Source of the DNA: Paenibacillus sp. N3.4
GTDB lineage: Bacteria; Bacillota; Bacilli; Paenibacillales; NBRC-103111
Direction of reading: 5' to 3'
DNA: 64,000 nucleotides
Assembly: GCF_008017805.1 (NCBI RefSeq)
Contig: NZ_VRTT01000012.1
Span: 1-64,000 of the forward strand
Position numbers and translations under genes: made by a program. This document shows, in pieces, positions 1 to 7,756 of the stretch. Positions within the stretch are counted from its first letter, which is position 1. Each line of letters starts with the position of its first letter. Below the pieces are notes generated by a model that saw only the letters and a list, made by a program, of their open reading frames with translations, was not told the DNA's origin and searched no databases.

Positions 1-278
1 TTGTAGCTCTGCATTTGGTTTTAAGTAGAATCCACTACTCATTCTAACCAAAAGCAACCTACGTTAGGCGAATGAGGGCCGCCTCGTTCATTATGACTAT
101 CGGGCAGTTATCCAATGTTAATATCTTAGCGTTACAAGTGACTACATATAGATGCGCCCTTATTAAACCGCTATAATATGCGAAGGACATAATGACCTTA
201 AAATAAATATTTTCAATGATTTTTAAGGGGGCTCAACCCCTATGCTGTCTAAAAAAGAATAAGGAGCTGTTACGTTAA

Positions 279-746
279 ATGAAACAGATTACTCTTCGCC
301 AATCCCAAAATTCCGATGTTGAGACAATTGCTAATTTACGGGCAATTGTACTACGAAATGATTTAACTAGGTTAGGAAGGTTTGATGAAGAGAAGGTTCG
401 TCAGCGCTTCCGTAATTCATTTGACTCAGATCACACTTGGATTATTGAGTCAGATTCTTCTTTTGTTGGCTGCGTAGCTCTTAAACCAACGTTAGATGGT
501 TATTTATTGGAACATTTTTATATTTATCCCAATTACCAAGGTAAAGGGGTCGGTAGTCATGTATTAAAAAAATTGCTTGAACAAAATGATGTAAAAGGAA
601 AACGTGTAACATTAAATGTCTTACAAGGAAGCTCTGCTAAACGTCTTTATGAACGGTTTGGTTTTAAAGTTGAAAGTGAGGATCTCATAGACGTTTACAT
701 GTCTGTGAATGTAGAGGGAAATATCAGAACCGTCGAAGGAATGTAA
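279..746 (+). CDS. GNAT family N-acetyltransferase
   Basis: 155-residue single-domain GNAT protein, expected to move an acetyl group from acetyl-CoA to an amine. The substrate cannot be read from sequence. The central fold is clear: the acceptor-side strand LLEHFYIYPNYQGKGVGSHV (about residues 76-95) contains the acetyl-CoA pyrophosphate loop Q-G-K-G-V-G, followed by the late motif SAKRLYERFGFK, typical of motif B. Length is normal for the family. A TATAAT box lies at 172-177, about 100 bases upstream, and an AAGGAG ribosome site precedes the ATG. It stands alone, with no operon partner. The family is certain; a function such as antibiotic or small-amine acetylation would be a guess. Confidence 0.88.
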   Translation: MKQITLRQSQNSDVETIANLRAIVLRNDLTRLGRFDEEKVRQRFRNSFDSDHTWIIESDSSFVGCVALKPTLDGYLLEHFYIYPNYQGKGVGSHVLKKLLEQNDVKGKRVTLNVLQGSSAKRLYERFGFKVESEDLIDVYMSVNVEGNIRTVEGM

Positions 747-844
747 TAATGCTCTCCCTAAAGTGGTATATTCGATTAACTTGAATCTTAAGTAAATGTA
801 TTGGTTGTTAAACAAACGGGAAACGATAGTTGAATAAATTGAAG

Positions 845-874
845 TAGGAGCTGCCCCGTTGGCTTCTATTTTTT
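845..874 (+). terminator. possible rho-independent terminator
   Basis: TAGGAGC-tg-CC pairs imperfectly with GGCTTCTA across a short loop, followed by six T. It lies about 100 bases after the GNAT gene. The bulged stem makes this weak. Confidence 0.3.
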
Positions 875-1039
875 GGGGCTTTGAAGTATTTCCTTGCCGT
901 TGCGGCAATAAATTGGTTCAAGCTTCGAATTTTCCCATTTTATTCATCGAGATTGCCAATAAGTCCCCCGTTAAAATAAGATCCTAATGAGCATCCTAAC
1001 TTCGAAATACGACAAAGTTTCGTGAGAGGAGAATAAATC

Positions 1040-1429
1040 ATGAAAAAGCTTCAAACTCTTACCATGGCTGTTGTTTTCATATCTGCATTTAGTTTTAGTT
1101 CGGCCGGAATAGTTGTCGCACAAGGCAATGCAGGGGTTGGAATGAATTCCACTTCAGGTACTATTTCAACAGGGCCTTATAATAGCTTAAGCACTTCTGG
1201 TGCTTATGGTACTAGTGTTGCTTCAGGCACTGGAAGTAGAGTATCCTACAGCGCAGTAGGAAAAAGTAATGATGGTATCATAAGCTATAATAACAATTCT
1301 TCTTCTGTTCGTGCGTATAGTACTACAAATTCCGGCGCTAATTGGGGTTGGCTTGGTTTAATCGGCCTCTTTGGTCTAGCTGGCTCAAGAGGAAGAAATA
1401 ATAGAAGAGAAGATAATACAATCACTTAA
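1040..1429 (+). CDS. Small secreted WGxxGxxG-motif protein
   Basis: 129-residue exported protein. An N-terminal signal peptide (MKKLQTLTMAVVFISAFSFS, with probable cleavage near the VVAQG segment) is followed by a Ser/Thr/Gly/Asn-rich low-complexity body and a C-terminal WGWLGLIGLFGLAG segment ending in an Arg/Asn/Glu-rich tail (GRNNRRED). This layout matches the small Firmicute proteins named for the WGxxGxxG C-terminal motif: signal peptide, Ser/Gly linker, short hydrophobic motif, basic tail. The tail could act as a surface-sorting or membrane-retention signal, by analogy with CTERM systems, but this is inference. The ribosome site is GAGAGGAG before the ATG at 1040. The function is unknown. 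Confidence 0.75.
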   Translation: MKKLQTLTMAVVFISAFSFSSAGIVVAQGNAGVGMNSTSGTISTGPYNSLSTSGAYGTSVASGTGSRVSYSAVGKSNDGIISYNNNSSSVRAYSTTNSGANWGWLGLIGLFGLAGSRGRNNRREDNTIT

Positions 1430-1711
1430 CTTAACTAAAATCCTCCCATCTAACAGCATGAATGGCGAATGTTATTGTTCTACAAGGAAGCTTTTTTCAT
1501 ACCTCGTAGTTCCTTCTTTCAGGGGAGAGTATTAGTGAGCACATTTATTTCATAGTTCTCACGCATAAATACCTATATATTTTTTTCATAATAAGGCAGA
1601 TGTGATTTACCTTACATCAAACTACGAATTCTGCAACTCCACTAAGATTTTAAATTACAGCAAAAGAGGATTTTTTCCATAGACCGAATACTAAATACGG
1701 AGGTGAAGATA

Positions 1712-1876
1712 ATGGACGAACAAAAGGAAACCGTCACCTCAATTGACCCCAAGACTAAACAATCAATGGAAGTTAATGTTGTCTTGGATCATGCCCAAAA
1801 TGGAGGGATGGAGTACACGATAGAAGAAGTAGAGAGTAAAGATCAAGATAGTCAAAAGAATAACGTTGACGAATAG
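1712..1876 (+). CDS. Small acidic hypothetical protein (54 aa)
   Basis: Short open frame starting MDEQKETVTSIDPK and ending SQKNNVDE, preceded by a good ribosome site (GGAGGTG at 1699-1705, 6 bases from the ATG) and followed within 5 bases by a strong hairpin terminator. The composition is hydrophilic and strongly acidic, with no membrane segment or signal peptide. I recognise no family. The tight pairing of ribosome site, frame and terminator argues that it is a real monocistronic gene. Confidence 0.6.
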   Translation: MDEQKETVTSIDPKTKQSMEVNVVLDHAQNGGMEYTIEEVESKDQDSQKNNVDE

Positions 1877-1880
1877 ATTA

Positions 1881-1930
1881 AAACGCATGCAGTTCAGGAG
1901 GAATATTCTCCTTTATAGCATGCGTTTTTA
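1881..1930 (+). terminator. Rho-independent terminator of the 54-aa gene
   Basis: AAACGCATGC pairs perfectly with GCATGCGTTT, with a second palindrome (AGGAGGAATATTCTCCT) inside the loop and a T-rich end. It follows the small gene by 4 bases. Confidence 0.85.
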
Positions 1931-1941
1931 TGTTACTTACG

Positions 1942-2190
1942 CTGTCAAGCAGTTTTAATAGCTTCATGATGATAGATTCTAGACCGTCAGGCAATTGTGA
2001 TCGTTGGTTCGTCATTGGCGGGGGGCTTAGTGTCAAATGCATCTACACCCATTCTAGCAGATTATTGGTCATAAAAGGCAGACGGTCTGCCAGCATTTCG
2101 TAGAAAATAACGCCTAAAGAATAAAGGTCGCTACGTTCATCAACAGTTCGCAGCATCCTGCCGGTGAACAATAAGGCAAGCCTGCTTTGA
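1942..2190 (-). pseudogene. Remnant of Ser/Thr protein-kinase domain (C-lobe)
   Basis: On the minus strand the segment [20 protein letters not shown] (from about 2160) matches subdomains VIII-IX of eukaryotic-type kinase domains of the kind fused to AAA and sensor-kinase modules, where the text usually reads SPEQTGRMNRxVDxRSDLYS. It continues through [11 protein letters not shown] and LLEWV to a TAG at 2043-2045. The same frame then runs on with LPDGLESIIMKLL, again typical of that family, so the stop is an internal nonsense mutation. Upstream, a second frame reads LPYCSPA, indicating a deletion in the SPEQT motif. The rest of this normally very large protein (over 1,500 residues) is missing. 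Clearly a decayed fragment. Confidence 0.75.
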
Positions 2191-2401
2191 CGCACACCTC
2201 CTGGCCGGACGTACCTGTGAGGCACTGGGCAAGCAAGGACATCCAATCCGCTTCCCAAAAATTTGAATTCAGGCGTTACATTAATAAAGAAGAAGAAACG
2301 ATTATCCTCCAGTAGCATGTTTTGGCATCTGTTAAAGTCGTAGGGCGCAACTGGAATAAATAAAGTAGACTGATTCTGATCTGGTATCCTATCTTGAAAC
2401 C

Positions 2402-2434
2402 CGTAATTATGATGTTCATAATTACGTTTTTTTT
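2402..2434 (+). terminator. Rho-independent terminator, orphan
   Basis: An 11-bp perfect stem (CGTAATTATGA / TCATAATTACG) with a 3-base loop and eight T. No intact plus-strand gene lies just upstream, so it probably survives from a deleted gene. The kinase remnant at this locus is on the other strand. Confidence 0.65.
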
Positions 2435-2553
2435 GTATGCATCATTCCGTTTATATTGAGTTTATATAGCGCGATTAGAATGGTGTCATCGGGGTATGCA
2501 CTGATTCTCGTCGATACTGGCTTACCAGGTATGATGCAAAATCTAATAAAGGA

Positions 2554-2611
2554 AAAGGACGATACCCGAAATCAAATCGACTCTCAGGATATCGTCCTTT
2601 TAAGTTTTTTT
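2554..2611. terminator. Hairpin terminator between remnants and marR
   Basis: AAAGGACGATA pairs with TATCGTCCTTT around a loop of about 25 bases. A T-run follows on the plus strand, and a weaker TTTTCCTTT on the minus strand could serve the converging marR gene. Confidence 0.55.
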
Positions 2612-2633
2612 ACACAAGATTCAGGAGGAAGAT

Positions 2634-3116
2634 TTAGTACGGTTTGTTTGAGCTGAGGTCATGGATCTGCTCTTCCAGGACCGTACTTGCTTTGCCCAAA
2701 AACTGCGTAATGAGCGCAAGCTCTTCATCTGTATAAGAGGAGGCCAGAGTAATCATTGCGGTATGAAGCGGGTGGTACGTATTGCTGACCTCTTCTTTTT
2801 GTTCGTACTCTGGCACAATAATCACTTTGCGTCGGTCTTTGGGATCATTTTGCCTGCGTACATAACCTATTTTCTCAAGTCGATCAATTAATGCAGTAAC
2901 GCTGCTCGTAGCAAGCCCGGTTAATTTGGACAGCTCTCCCGCGGTGATGGGTCCTTTTTCTCTCAGGATGTCCACAGATATAAAATCATGATTGTATAAC
3001 CCAAGAGAGGCAGCCACACTTTCTTGATATAATACCGTACGGGTTCCAAGTCCTCGCATGAGTGAGACAAAGTGTTCCTTTGGGTCTGTAGTTTGATCTT
3101 GTTGATGACTTGACAA
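2634..3116 (-). CDS. MarR family transcriptional regulator
   Basis: 160-residue winged-helix repressor, normal length for MarR. The DNA-binding part is seen as GPITAGELSKLTGLATSSVT (recognition helix, about residues 55-75), then DRLEKIGYVRRQNDPKDRRK, the wing with the conserved D-x-R-D/R-R-K. The helical dimerisation arms lie on either side. It is divergent from an MFS drug-type exporter, the usual arrangement for a repressor released by the exported compound. Two tandem CTTGATNATCGANAT elements in the gap (3147-3177) are candidate operators covering its own promoter. The inducer is unknown. There is no catalytic cysteine pattern of the OhrR kind at the N-terminus, so drug or phenolic sensing is more likely than peroxide sensing (inference). 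Confidence 0.9.
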   Translation of the reverse strand: MSSHQQDQTTDPKEHFVSLMRGLGTRTVLYQESVAASLGLYNHDFISVDILREKGPITAGELSKLTGLATSSVTALIDRLEKIGYVRRQNDPKDRRKVIIVPEYEQKEEVSNTYHPLHTAMITLASSYTDEELALITQFLGKASTVLEEQIHDLSSNKPY

Positions 3117-3146
3117 AAGAGAACCCTCCTTTTATGATGTTGATAT

Positions 3147-3177
3147 CTTGATGATCGAGATACTTGATTATCGAAAT
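3147..3177. promoter_or_regulatory. Tandem candidate MarR operators
   Basis: CTTGATGATCGAGAT (3147-3161) and CTTGATTATCGAAAT (3163-3177) are near-identical copies 16 bases apart, each with near-dyad TTGAT/ATCGA halves. They sit 31-61 bases upstream of the marR start, where its promoter must lie. Assignment to this MarR is inference from position. Confidence 0.5.
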
Positions 3178-3314
3178 ATTAATTACATGTATTCTATCGA
3201 AACCATGCATAATTTGTAAAGGGATTTAGGTGCAGGTACAATATAAAGGTTTATCGATCTATGTGAGATAGTAAATGAAATGGCAAACGAACAATGTGGA
3301 GGGATCAAGTGTAG

Positions 3315-4838
3315 ATGGCAAAGAAAAATAATATGAAGATTATTTTAGGGGGGCTGCTGCTGGCCATACTTATGGCATCGATGGATAATACCATTGTAGC
3401 AACAGCAATCGGTACGATCGTCGGAGAGTTAGGCGGTTTTGACAAACTAATGTGGGTGACCTCTGCTTACTTAGTAGCGGAGATGGCCGGTATGCCTATT
3501 TTCGGTAAATTATCGGATATGTATGGCCGCAAACGTTTCTTTGTCTTCGGTATTATTGTTTTCATGATCGGCTCTGCTTTATGCGGTACAGCACAATCTA
3601 TCGTACAATTGAGCATTTACCGTGCGATTCAAGGGATTGGCGGCGGCGCACTAATGCCTATTGCATTCACCATCATGTTTGATGTGGTTCCAGCGGATAA
3701 ACGCGGCAAGTTGGGTGGTTTGTTCGGTGCCGTCTTCGGTCTTTCCAGTATTTTTGGACCGCTCCTTGGGGCTTATCTTACGGATTATATCAATTGGTCC
3801 TGGATATTTTACATCAACTTACCGCTGGGCCTTGTTGCTTTCATCATGATCGCTTTCTTCTACAAAGAGTCTGTCGAGCATTCCAAGCAAAAAATCGACT
3901 ACCTTGGCGCATTTACGCTGGTAGCTTCAATCGTTTGCCTAATGTTCGCGCTTGAACTGGGAGGCAAGCAATATGCTTGGGATTCTGGGGTGATTATTGG
4001 TTTATTCGCCGCTTTCGTGGTGCTGGTCATCAGTTTTATCTTCGTTGAACGTCGGGCACAAGAACCAATCATCACGTTTGGCATGTTCAAAAATCGCCTC
4101 TATACAACAAGCAATGTCATGGCTATGTTTAGCAGCGCGGCCTTTATTACGGCCTCTATTTACATTCCAATCTTTATCCAAGGTGTTCTTGGCGGTTCAG
4201 CAACGAATTCTGGGCTTGTCCTGCTTCCGATGATGCTCGGATCTGTTGTTACTGCCGCGGGAGGCGGTTCCTTGCTGGGTAAGTTTAAGTATCGCTCGAT
4301 CATGATTCCTACATTAGCGCTGTTGGTAATCGGCATCGCTCTGCTCACTACACTAACGACCGGTTCCTCTCGCTTCATGGTTACGATCTTCATGATTTTG
4401 ATCGGGCTAGGCATTGGCTCATCGTTCTCAGTATTAAGCAACGCGGCGATTCACGGATTCTCTGCAAGGCAGCGCGGCTCTGCAAGCTCGACGCTTAACT
4501 TCTTGCGGTCATTGGGAATGACGCTGGGTATTACGGTATTCGGTATCATTCAAAGTCATACGTTTACGAAAAAATTGACTTCCGCATTTGCCGGCGGCGG
4601 TCAAATGCCGCAAGGCTTTGATCTAAGCGATCCGCGTAAAATCTTGACACCGGGTACGCGGGACACAATTCCTTCTCAGATTCTCGATAAAATTACAGAA
4701 GCACTTTCCTCGTCGATTGTTCATACCTTTGCTTGGGCAATTATTCCAGCTGTCATTGCTCTGCTAGCATCCCTGCTCATGAGCAAAGAAAAACTAGACC
4801 CAGCTGCTGAATTGGAAGAATATTCGGCTTCCCATTAA
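3315..4838 (+). CDS. MFS drug efflux transporter, DHA2 (EmrB/QacA) type, 14 TMS
   Basis: 507-residue integral membrane proton-coupled exporter. Length and hydrophobic pattern fit the 14-helix DHA2 subfamily. Helix 1 carries the family signature ASMDNTIVATA (about residues 21-31) with the membrane Asp of motif D1. Motif A is present after helix 2 as GKLSDMYGRKRFF, and the helix 5 motif C region reads GAVFGLSSIFGPLLGAYLTD, with the G-P pairs typical of antiporters. The start follows GGAGGGATC at 3299-3307, near the usual distance. It is divergent from the MarR gene and followed by a strong terminator, so it is a single-gene unit probably induced when MarR is released. Substrates cannot be deduced. 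Confidence 0.93.
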   Translation: MAKKNNMKIILGGLLLAILMASMDNTIVATAIGTIVGELGGFDKLMWVTSAYLVAEMAGMPIFGKLSDMYGRKRFFVFGIIVFMIGSALCGTAQSIVQLSIYRAIQGIGGGALMPIAFTIMFDVVPADKRGKLGGLFGAVFGLSSIFGPLLGAYLTDYINWSWIFYINLPLGLVAFIMIAFFYKESVEHSKQKIDYLGAFTLVASIVCLMFALELGGKQYAWDSGVIIGLFAAFVVLVISFIFVERRAQEPIITFGMFKNRLYTTSNVMAMFSSAAFITASIYIPIFIQGVLGGSATNSGLVLLPMMLGSVVTAAGGGSLLGKFKYRSIMIPTLALLVIGIALLTTLTTGSSRFMVTIFMILIGLGIGSSFSVLSNAAIHGFSARQRGSASSTLNFLRSLGMTLGITVFGIIQSHTFTKKLTSAFAGGGQMPQGFDLSDPRKILTPGTRDTIPSQILDKITEALSSSIVHTFAWAIIPAVIALLASLLMSKEKLDPAAELEEYSASH

Positions 4839-4845
4839 ATAAACC

Positions 4846-4874
4846 AAAAGCCCCGCTAGCCGCGGGGCTTTTTT
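4846..4874. terminator. Rho-independent terminator, probably bidirectional
   Basis: AAAAGCCCCGC pairs with GCGGGGCTTTTTT. The 8-bp G/C core is followed by six T on the plus strand, and CTTTTGG on the minus strand could serve the converging gene at 4908. Confidence 0.9.
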
Positions 4875-4907
4875 GCGCTTATATGGCGTGTTGAAAGACG
4901 GTTTCTG

Positions 4908-5708
4908 CTAATCGATCATGTACACGTTCCATTTCCCTTCGCTAGTTGGTCTTGAGCAGATGGCACTTTCTAAATGCCGTTCTTCTTTTTCAATGGAGTC
5001 GCTGACTTTGTATTTAACACCTAAACAGAAAAGCTTACCTTGATCGTCTTGGAGGATTGGACCATGCATACCCGTAAATGCATACGAAAAACGATCATCC
5101 AACAGCGTATCCGCCATGCTAGTCATGCCTGATGACGGCTCACTCCATTTCATGAAATCTTCCCGACTTTTTGCAGCCCAAGCTCGCACAAATGCGAGAG
5201 TGGCCTCCGTTCCCCCGCTATGTTCCATCATTTGATCAACTTCTTCTTTCGGAATAAATACGCCCGAGGTTACTGGTCGGAAGGATTTTAGCCCATATTC
5301 ATCATCACTGCATTCACCGATAGCTGCCGTGAGAGAACCATCCAGATAGAGCTGTTTAAAACTTTCTTGAGATACGTAATAAATACGAATTCGTTTCAGC
5401 TTCTCCTGACGATCAGCATCGTTTGTCCAAGTATCTGATACGACCACGACATAGTTGCCCGAATCTGCTTTCTGCACCTTAATTTCAAAGGCAACGCTAT
5501 AAGGTTCTTTACCGCAAAATTTAACATTTCTTGTCGTATTGGTGTTATTCGGCAGATTTGGCAATCCTAATTCTTTTACTGTCTTCTGCAGAACGTCTTC
5601 CTCTGAAAACTCGGATTCCTGTCTGGGGGGAGACGGCATGTTATACAGATCATCTAACACGAATGTAAAAAACATAATAACGAAAGCAAATATGACATAA
5701 CGTTTCAC
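4908..5708 (-). CDS. Membrane-anchored hypothetical protein
   Basis: 266 residues from a GTG start at 5708. That start is chosen because AAGGAG lies 8 bases upstream, while an upstream ATG at 5732 has no such site and would put a charged stretch before the membrane segment. The N-terminus VKRYVIFAFVIMFFTFVLDD is a basic-then-hydrophobic anchor, so the remaining 240 residues are probably outside the membrane. Downstream there is no cysteine lipobox. A segment AFVRAWAAKSREDFMKWS and several beta-rich stretches recall small extracellular domains of NTF2-like type, but I do not recognise the family. It converges on the MFS gene and diverges from the histidine kinase operon. Function unknown. Confidence 0.75.
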   Translation of the reverse strand: MKRYVIFAFVIMFFTFVLDDLYNMPSPPRQESEFSEEDVLQKTVKELGLPNLPNNTNTTRNVKFCGKEPYSVAFEIKVQKADSGNYVVVVSDTWTNDADRQEKLKRIRIYYVSQESFKQLYLDGSLTAAIGECSDDEYGLKSFRPVTSGVFIPKEEVDQMMEHSGGTEATLAFVRAWAAKSREDFMKWSEPSSGMTSMADTLLDDRFSYAFTGMHGPILQDDQGKLFCLGVKYKVSDSIEKEERHLESAICSRPTSEGKWNVYMID

Positions 5709-5926
5709 AATATCTTCTCCTTCGACTTTCACTTTCTTTCTTTGCCTCCGGATGCAGATGCTAGGCTTTATATTGATAATAATAACAAATATAGTAGAAT
5801 ACTACCTTTTCTTTCTATGTACACAAATTTATTTACACAAAATTCATATGACGCCTAATCTTCTGATAATGAGTAGAGACTATAATGTGGCATAGATAGA
5901 GTGGAGTCCTCAAGGAGAATGGAAAT

Positions 5927-7756
5927 ATGCTGCAGAAAGAACAAATAAGAAGTTATCTGAGTGGCTGGAAAATGCTCCTTTTCGTGCTTGTGTCGTATAG
6001 TGTGCTGTTTTTAATTGCTTTCCAGGGGATGATTATCAGCAAGCAATCCACGGCTACGATTCAGAAACAATATAATCAAATCGTATTCGACAAAATGGAT
6101 TCTCTTTCCGTTAATCTCATTAATTATTTGAATTATATCGATGATTTTGCGCGCACGTTATCCGTGAAGACTGATTTGACGCGGAGAATCCAGGACAACC
6201 ATGATGTTCCCAAAGATGTGATTGAAGGATACTTGAATTATTTTCGGCTGCGGCTTCCGCTCTATATTCAAATCCTTACCGATCAAAATCGTGTATTCGC
6301 CTATCCGCCTATTGATCAAGAAGAGGAAGCGCGGTTCAAATCAACCATGTCCGCATTCCCTTGGTACGGGACACGTTTATTCCTCGACAACAGCTTTATT
6401 CACTCCGACGTAGCCCCCGATTTTCATTTCAGCGCATTCCCGCAAGCTTTATACATTAGCAAAAACATGCTCCAGGATGACCATTCACTCGGAACGCTTA
6501 CGATTAAAATGAACGGCTCGGCTATCGAAACGCTGCTCGATACAGTAAGACTCAACCCCATGAATGCCGTGTTTATTTTGTCGCCGGAAGGAAAGGTGCT
6601 GTTTGCGAATACGCAGCCTTCCTCAGAGGTGTCTGGCTATTTGCAAGGGTTGGACAGGAAAAAAATGGATGAAATCTTCCGAAAAAACGGCGATGATACA
6701 GGTTCAGGCAAGCTGAAAATTGCCGGTCAGGACTGTTATTTTATCTATAAGCAGATCCCTTCCACCACATGGGAAGTACTGTCGATCATTCCGATGGACT
6801 CTCTACATGCCGAGAGTATTAGCGTGTGGCAGACGACGGCCATTACGACGGCTTTTTCGGTGCTGCTCATTGTCACATTTGGTTATATTCTTTATACGAA
6901 GCTGCTTTTCCCTCTACAGAAAATGTCACGTATTGTGCGGACAGCGGGAGGGGGCGTATCGCCAGAGTGGTACGACTACAAGGGCTTTAAGGAGCTTGAG
7001 ACATTAAACGAAGGCATCTATCGGTTTTTCGATCAAATTCAAACGCAGATTCATACGATCAAGGAAGTGGAGAGTGAGAAGAGAAGGTTGGAGGTTCATG
7101 TGCTGCAGGAGCAGATGCGGCCGCACTTTTGGCATAATTCGCTGAACGCTTTGCGTTTCATGGCTGTTCTGCATGGCAATCCGACGATGGCAGACGCGAT
7201 TCTTGCGCTAACCCGGATGCTCGATTACACGTTGAAAAATTCGCATACGTTGTTCAGCAGCGTGGAAGAGGAGAAGGAGTATGCCCTCCAATATATCCGC
7301 TTTCAGGAAATACGCTCGATGCAGCGGATCGATCTGAGCTTGGAGATCGACCCGCACATGCTGCATGCCCAGATCCCTAAATTCACGCTTCAACCTTTGC
7401 TTGAAAATGCGATTACCCATGGCTTCTGCACGCCATTCGACCGTAAGCCCACGCTTAGTCTCCGCATCCAAGCGGTTGAAGAAGGGTTGAGTATCCAGAT
7501 CGAAGATAACGGGAACGGCATTGAATCAGAAACACTCCGGACACTGCTGGTTCCCAAAGATCAAGAGAGGAGCAGGACGCGTACTTCCGGCATCAGCCTG
7601 CTTAATTTGCAGGAGAGAATTTGTCTGGAATATGGCGGCGACTATGGGATTGAAGTTCATAGCAAGCTTGGCGAAGGGACACGAATCGAAATTATATTAC
7701 CCTTGATCATAAATGAAGAGAAAGCGGGTGGCCATGATGAAGGTCATGATCGTTGA
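5927..7756 (+). CDS. YesM-type sensor histidine kinase
   Basis: 609-residue membrane sensor kinase. One transmembrane helix (about 16-37), an extracellular Cache-like sensor to about 298, and a second helix (about 303-325) lead to a HAMP-like linker and then the His_kinase domain of the LytS/YesM class. The phosphoacceptor is His400 in EQMRPHFWHNSLNAL; the usual form is NPHFLYNTL, so the two residues after HF differ. The ATPase domain follows, with the N box ENAITHGF, G1 DNGNGI and G2 SGISLLNLQERI. A TATAAT box sits at 5881-5886. The response regulator gene overlaps its end by about 23 bases, so the two are translationally coupled and should control the sugar ABC operon starting at 9522. The ligand is probably the sugar or its loaded binding protein (inference). 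Confidence 0.93.
   Translation: MLQKEQIRSYLSGWKMLLFVLVSYSVLFLIAFQGMIISKQSTATIQKQYNQIVFDKMDSLSVNLINYLNYIDDFARTLSVKTDLTRRIQDNHDVPKDVIEGYLNYFRLRLPLYIQILTDQNRVFAYPPIDQEEEARFKSTMSAFPWYGTRLFLDNSFIHSDVAPDFHFSAFPQALYISKNMLQDDHSLGTLTIKMNGSAIETLLDTVRLNPMNAVFILSPEGKVLFANTQPSSEVSGYLQGLDRKKMDEIFRKNGDDTGSGKLKIAGQDCYFIYKQIPSTTWEVLSIIPMDSLHAESISVWQTTAITTAFSVLLIVTFGYILYTKLLFPLQKMSRIVRTAGGGVSPEWYDYKGFKELETLNEGIYRFFDQIQTQIHTIKEVESEKRRLEVHVLQEQMRPHFWHNSLNALRFMAVLHGNPTMADAILALTRMLDYTLKNSHTLFSSVEEEKEYALQYIRFQEIRSMQRIDLSLEIDPHMLHAQIPKFTLQPLLENAITHGFCTPFDRKPTLSLRIQAVEEGLSIQIEDNGNGIESETLRTLLVPKDQERSRTRTSGISLLNLQERICLEYGGDYGIEVHSKLGEGTRIEIILPLIINEEKAGGHDEGHDR

Noticed and set aside
1..278. Possible gene end or structured RNA at the left edge
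   Set aside because: Scanned both strands; no conserved frame, tRNA or riboswitch pattern that I could support, only a TATAAT at 172-177.
621..908. Minus-strand open frame of 95 codons
   Set aside because: Overlaps the acetyltransferase gene antisense, has no ribosome site, and its composition matches no protein pattern.
2456..2656. Plus-strand open frame of 66 codons as a real gene
   Set aside because: No ribosome site, crosses a terminator hairpin and overlaps the end of marR. Only a short segment looks like a receiver fragment.
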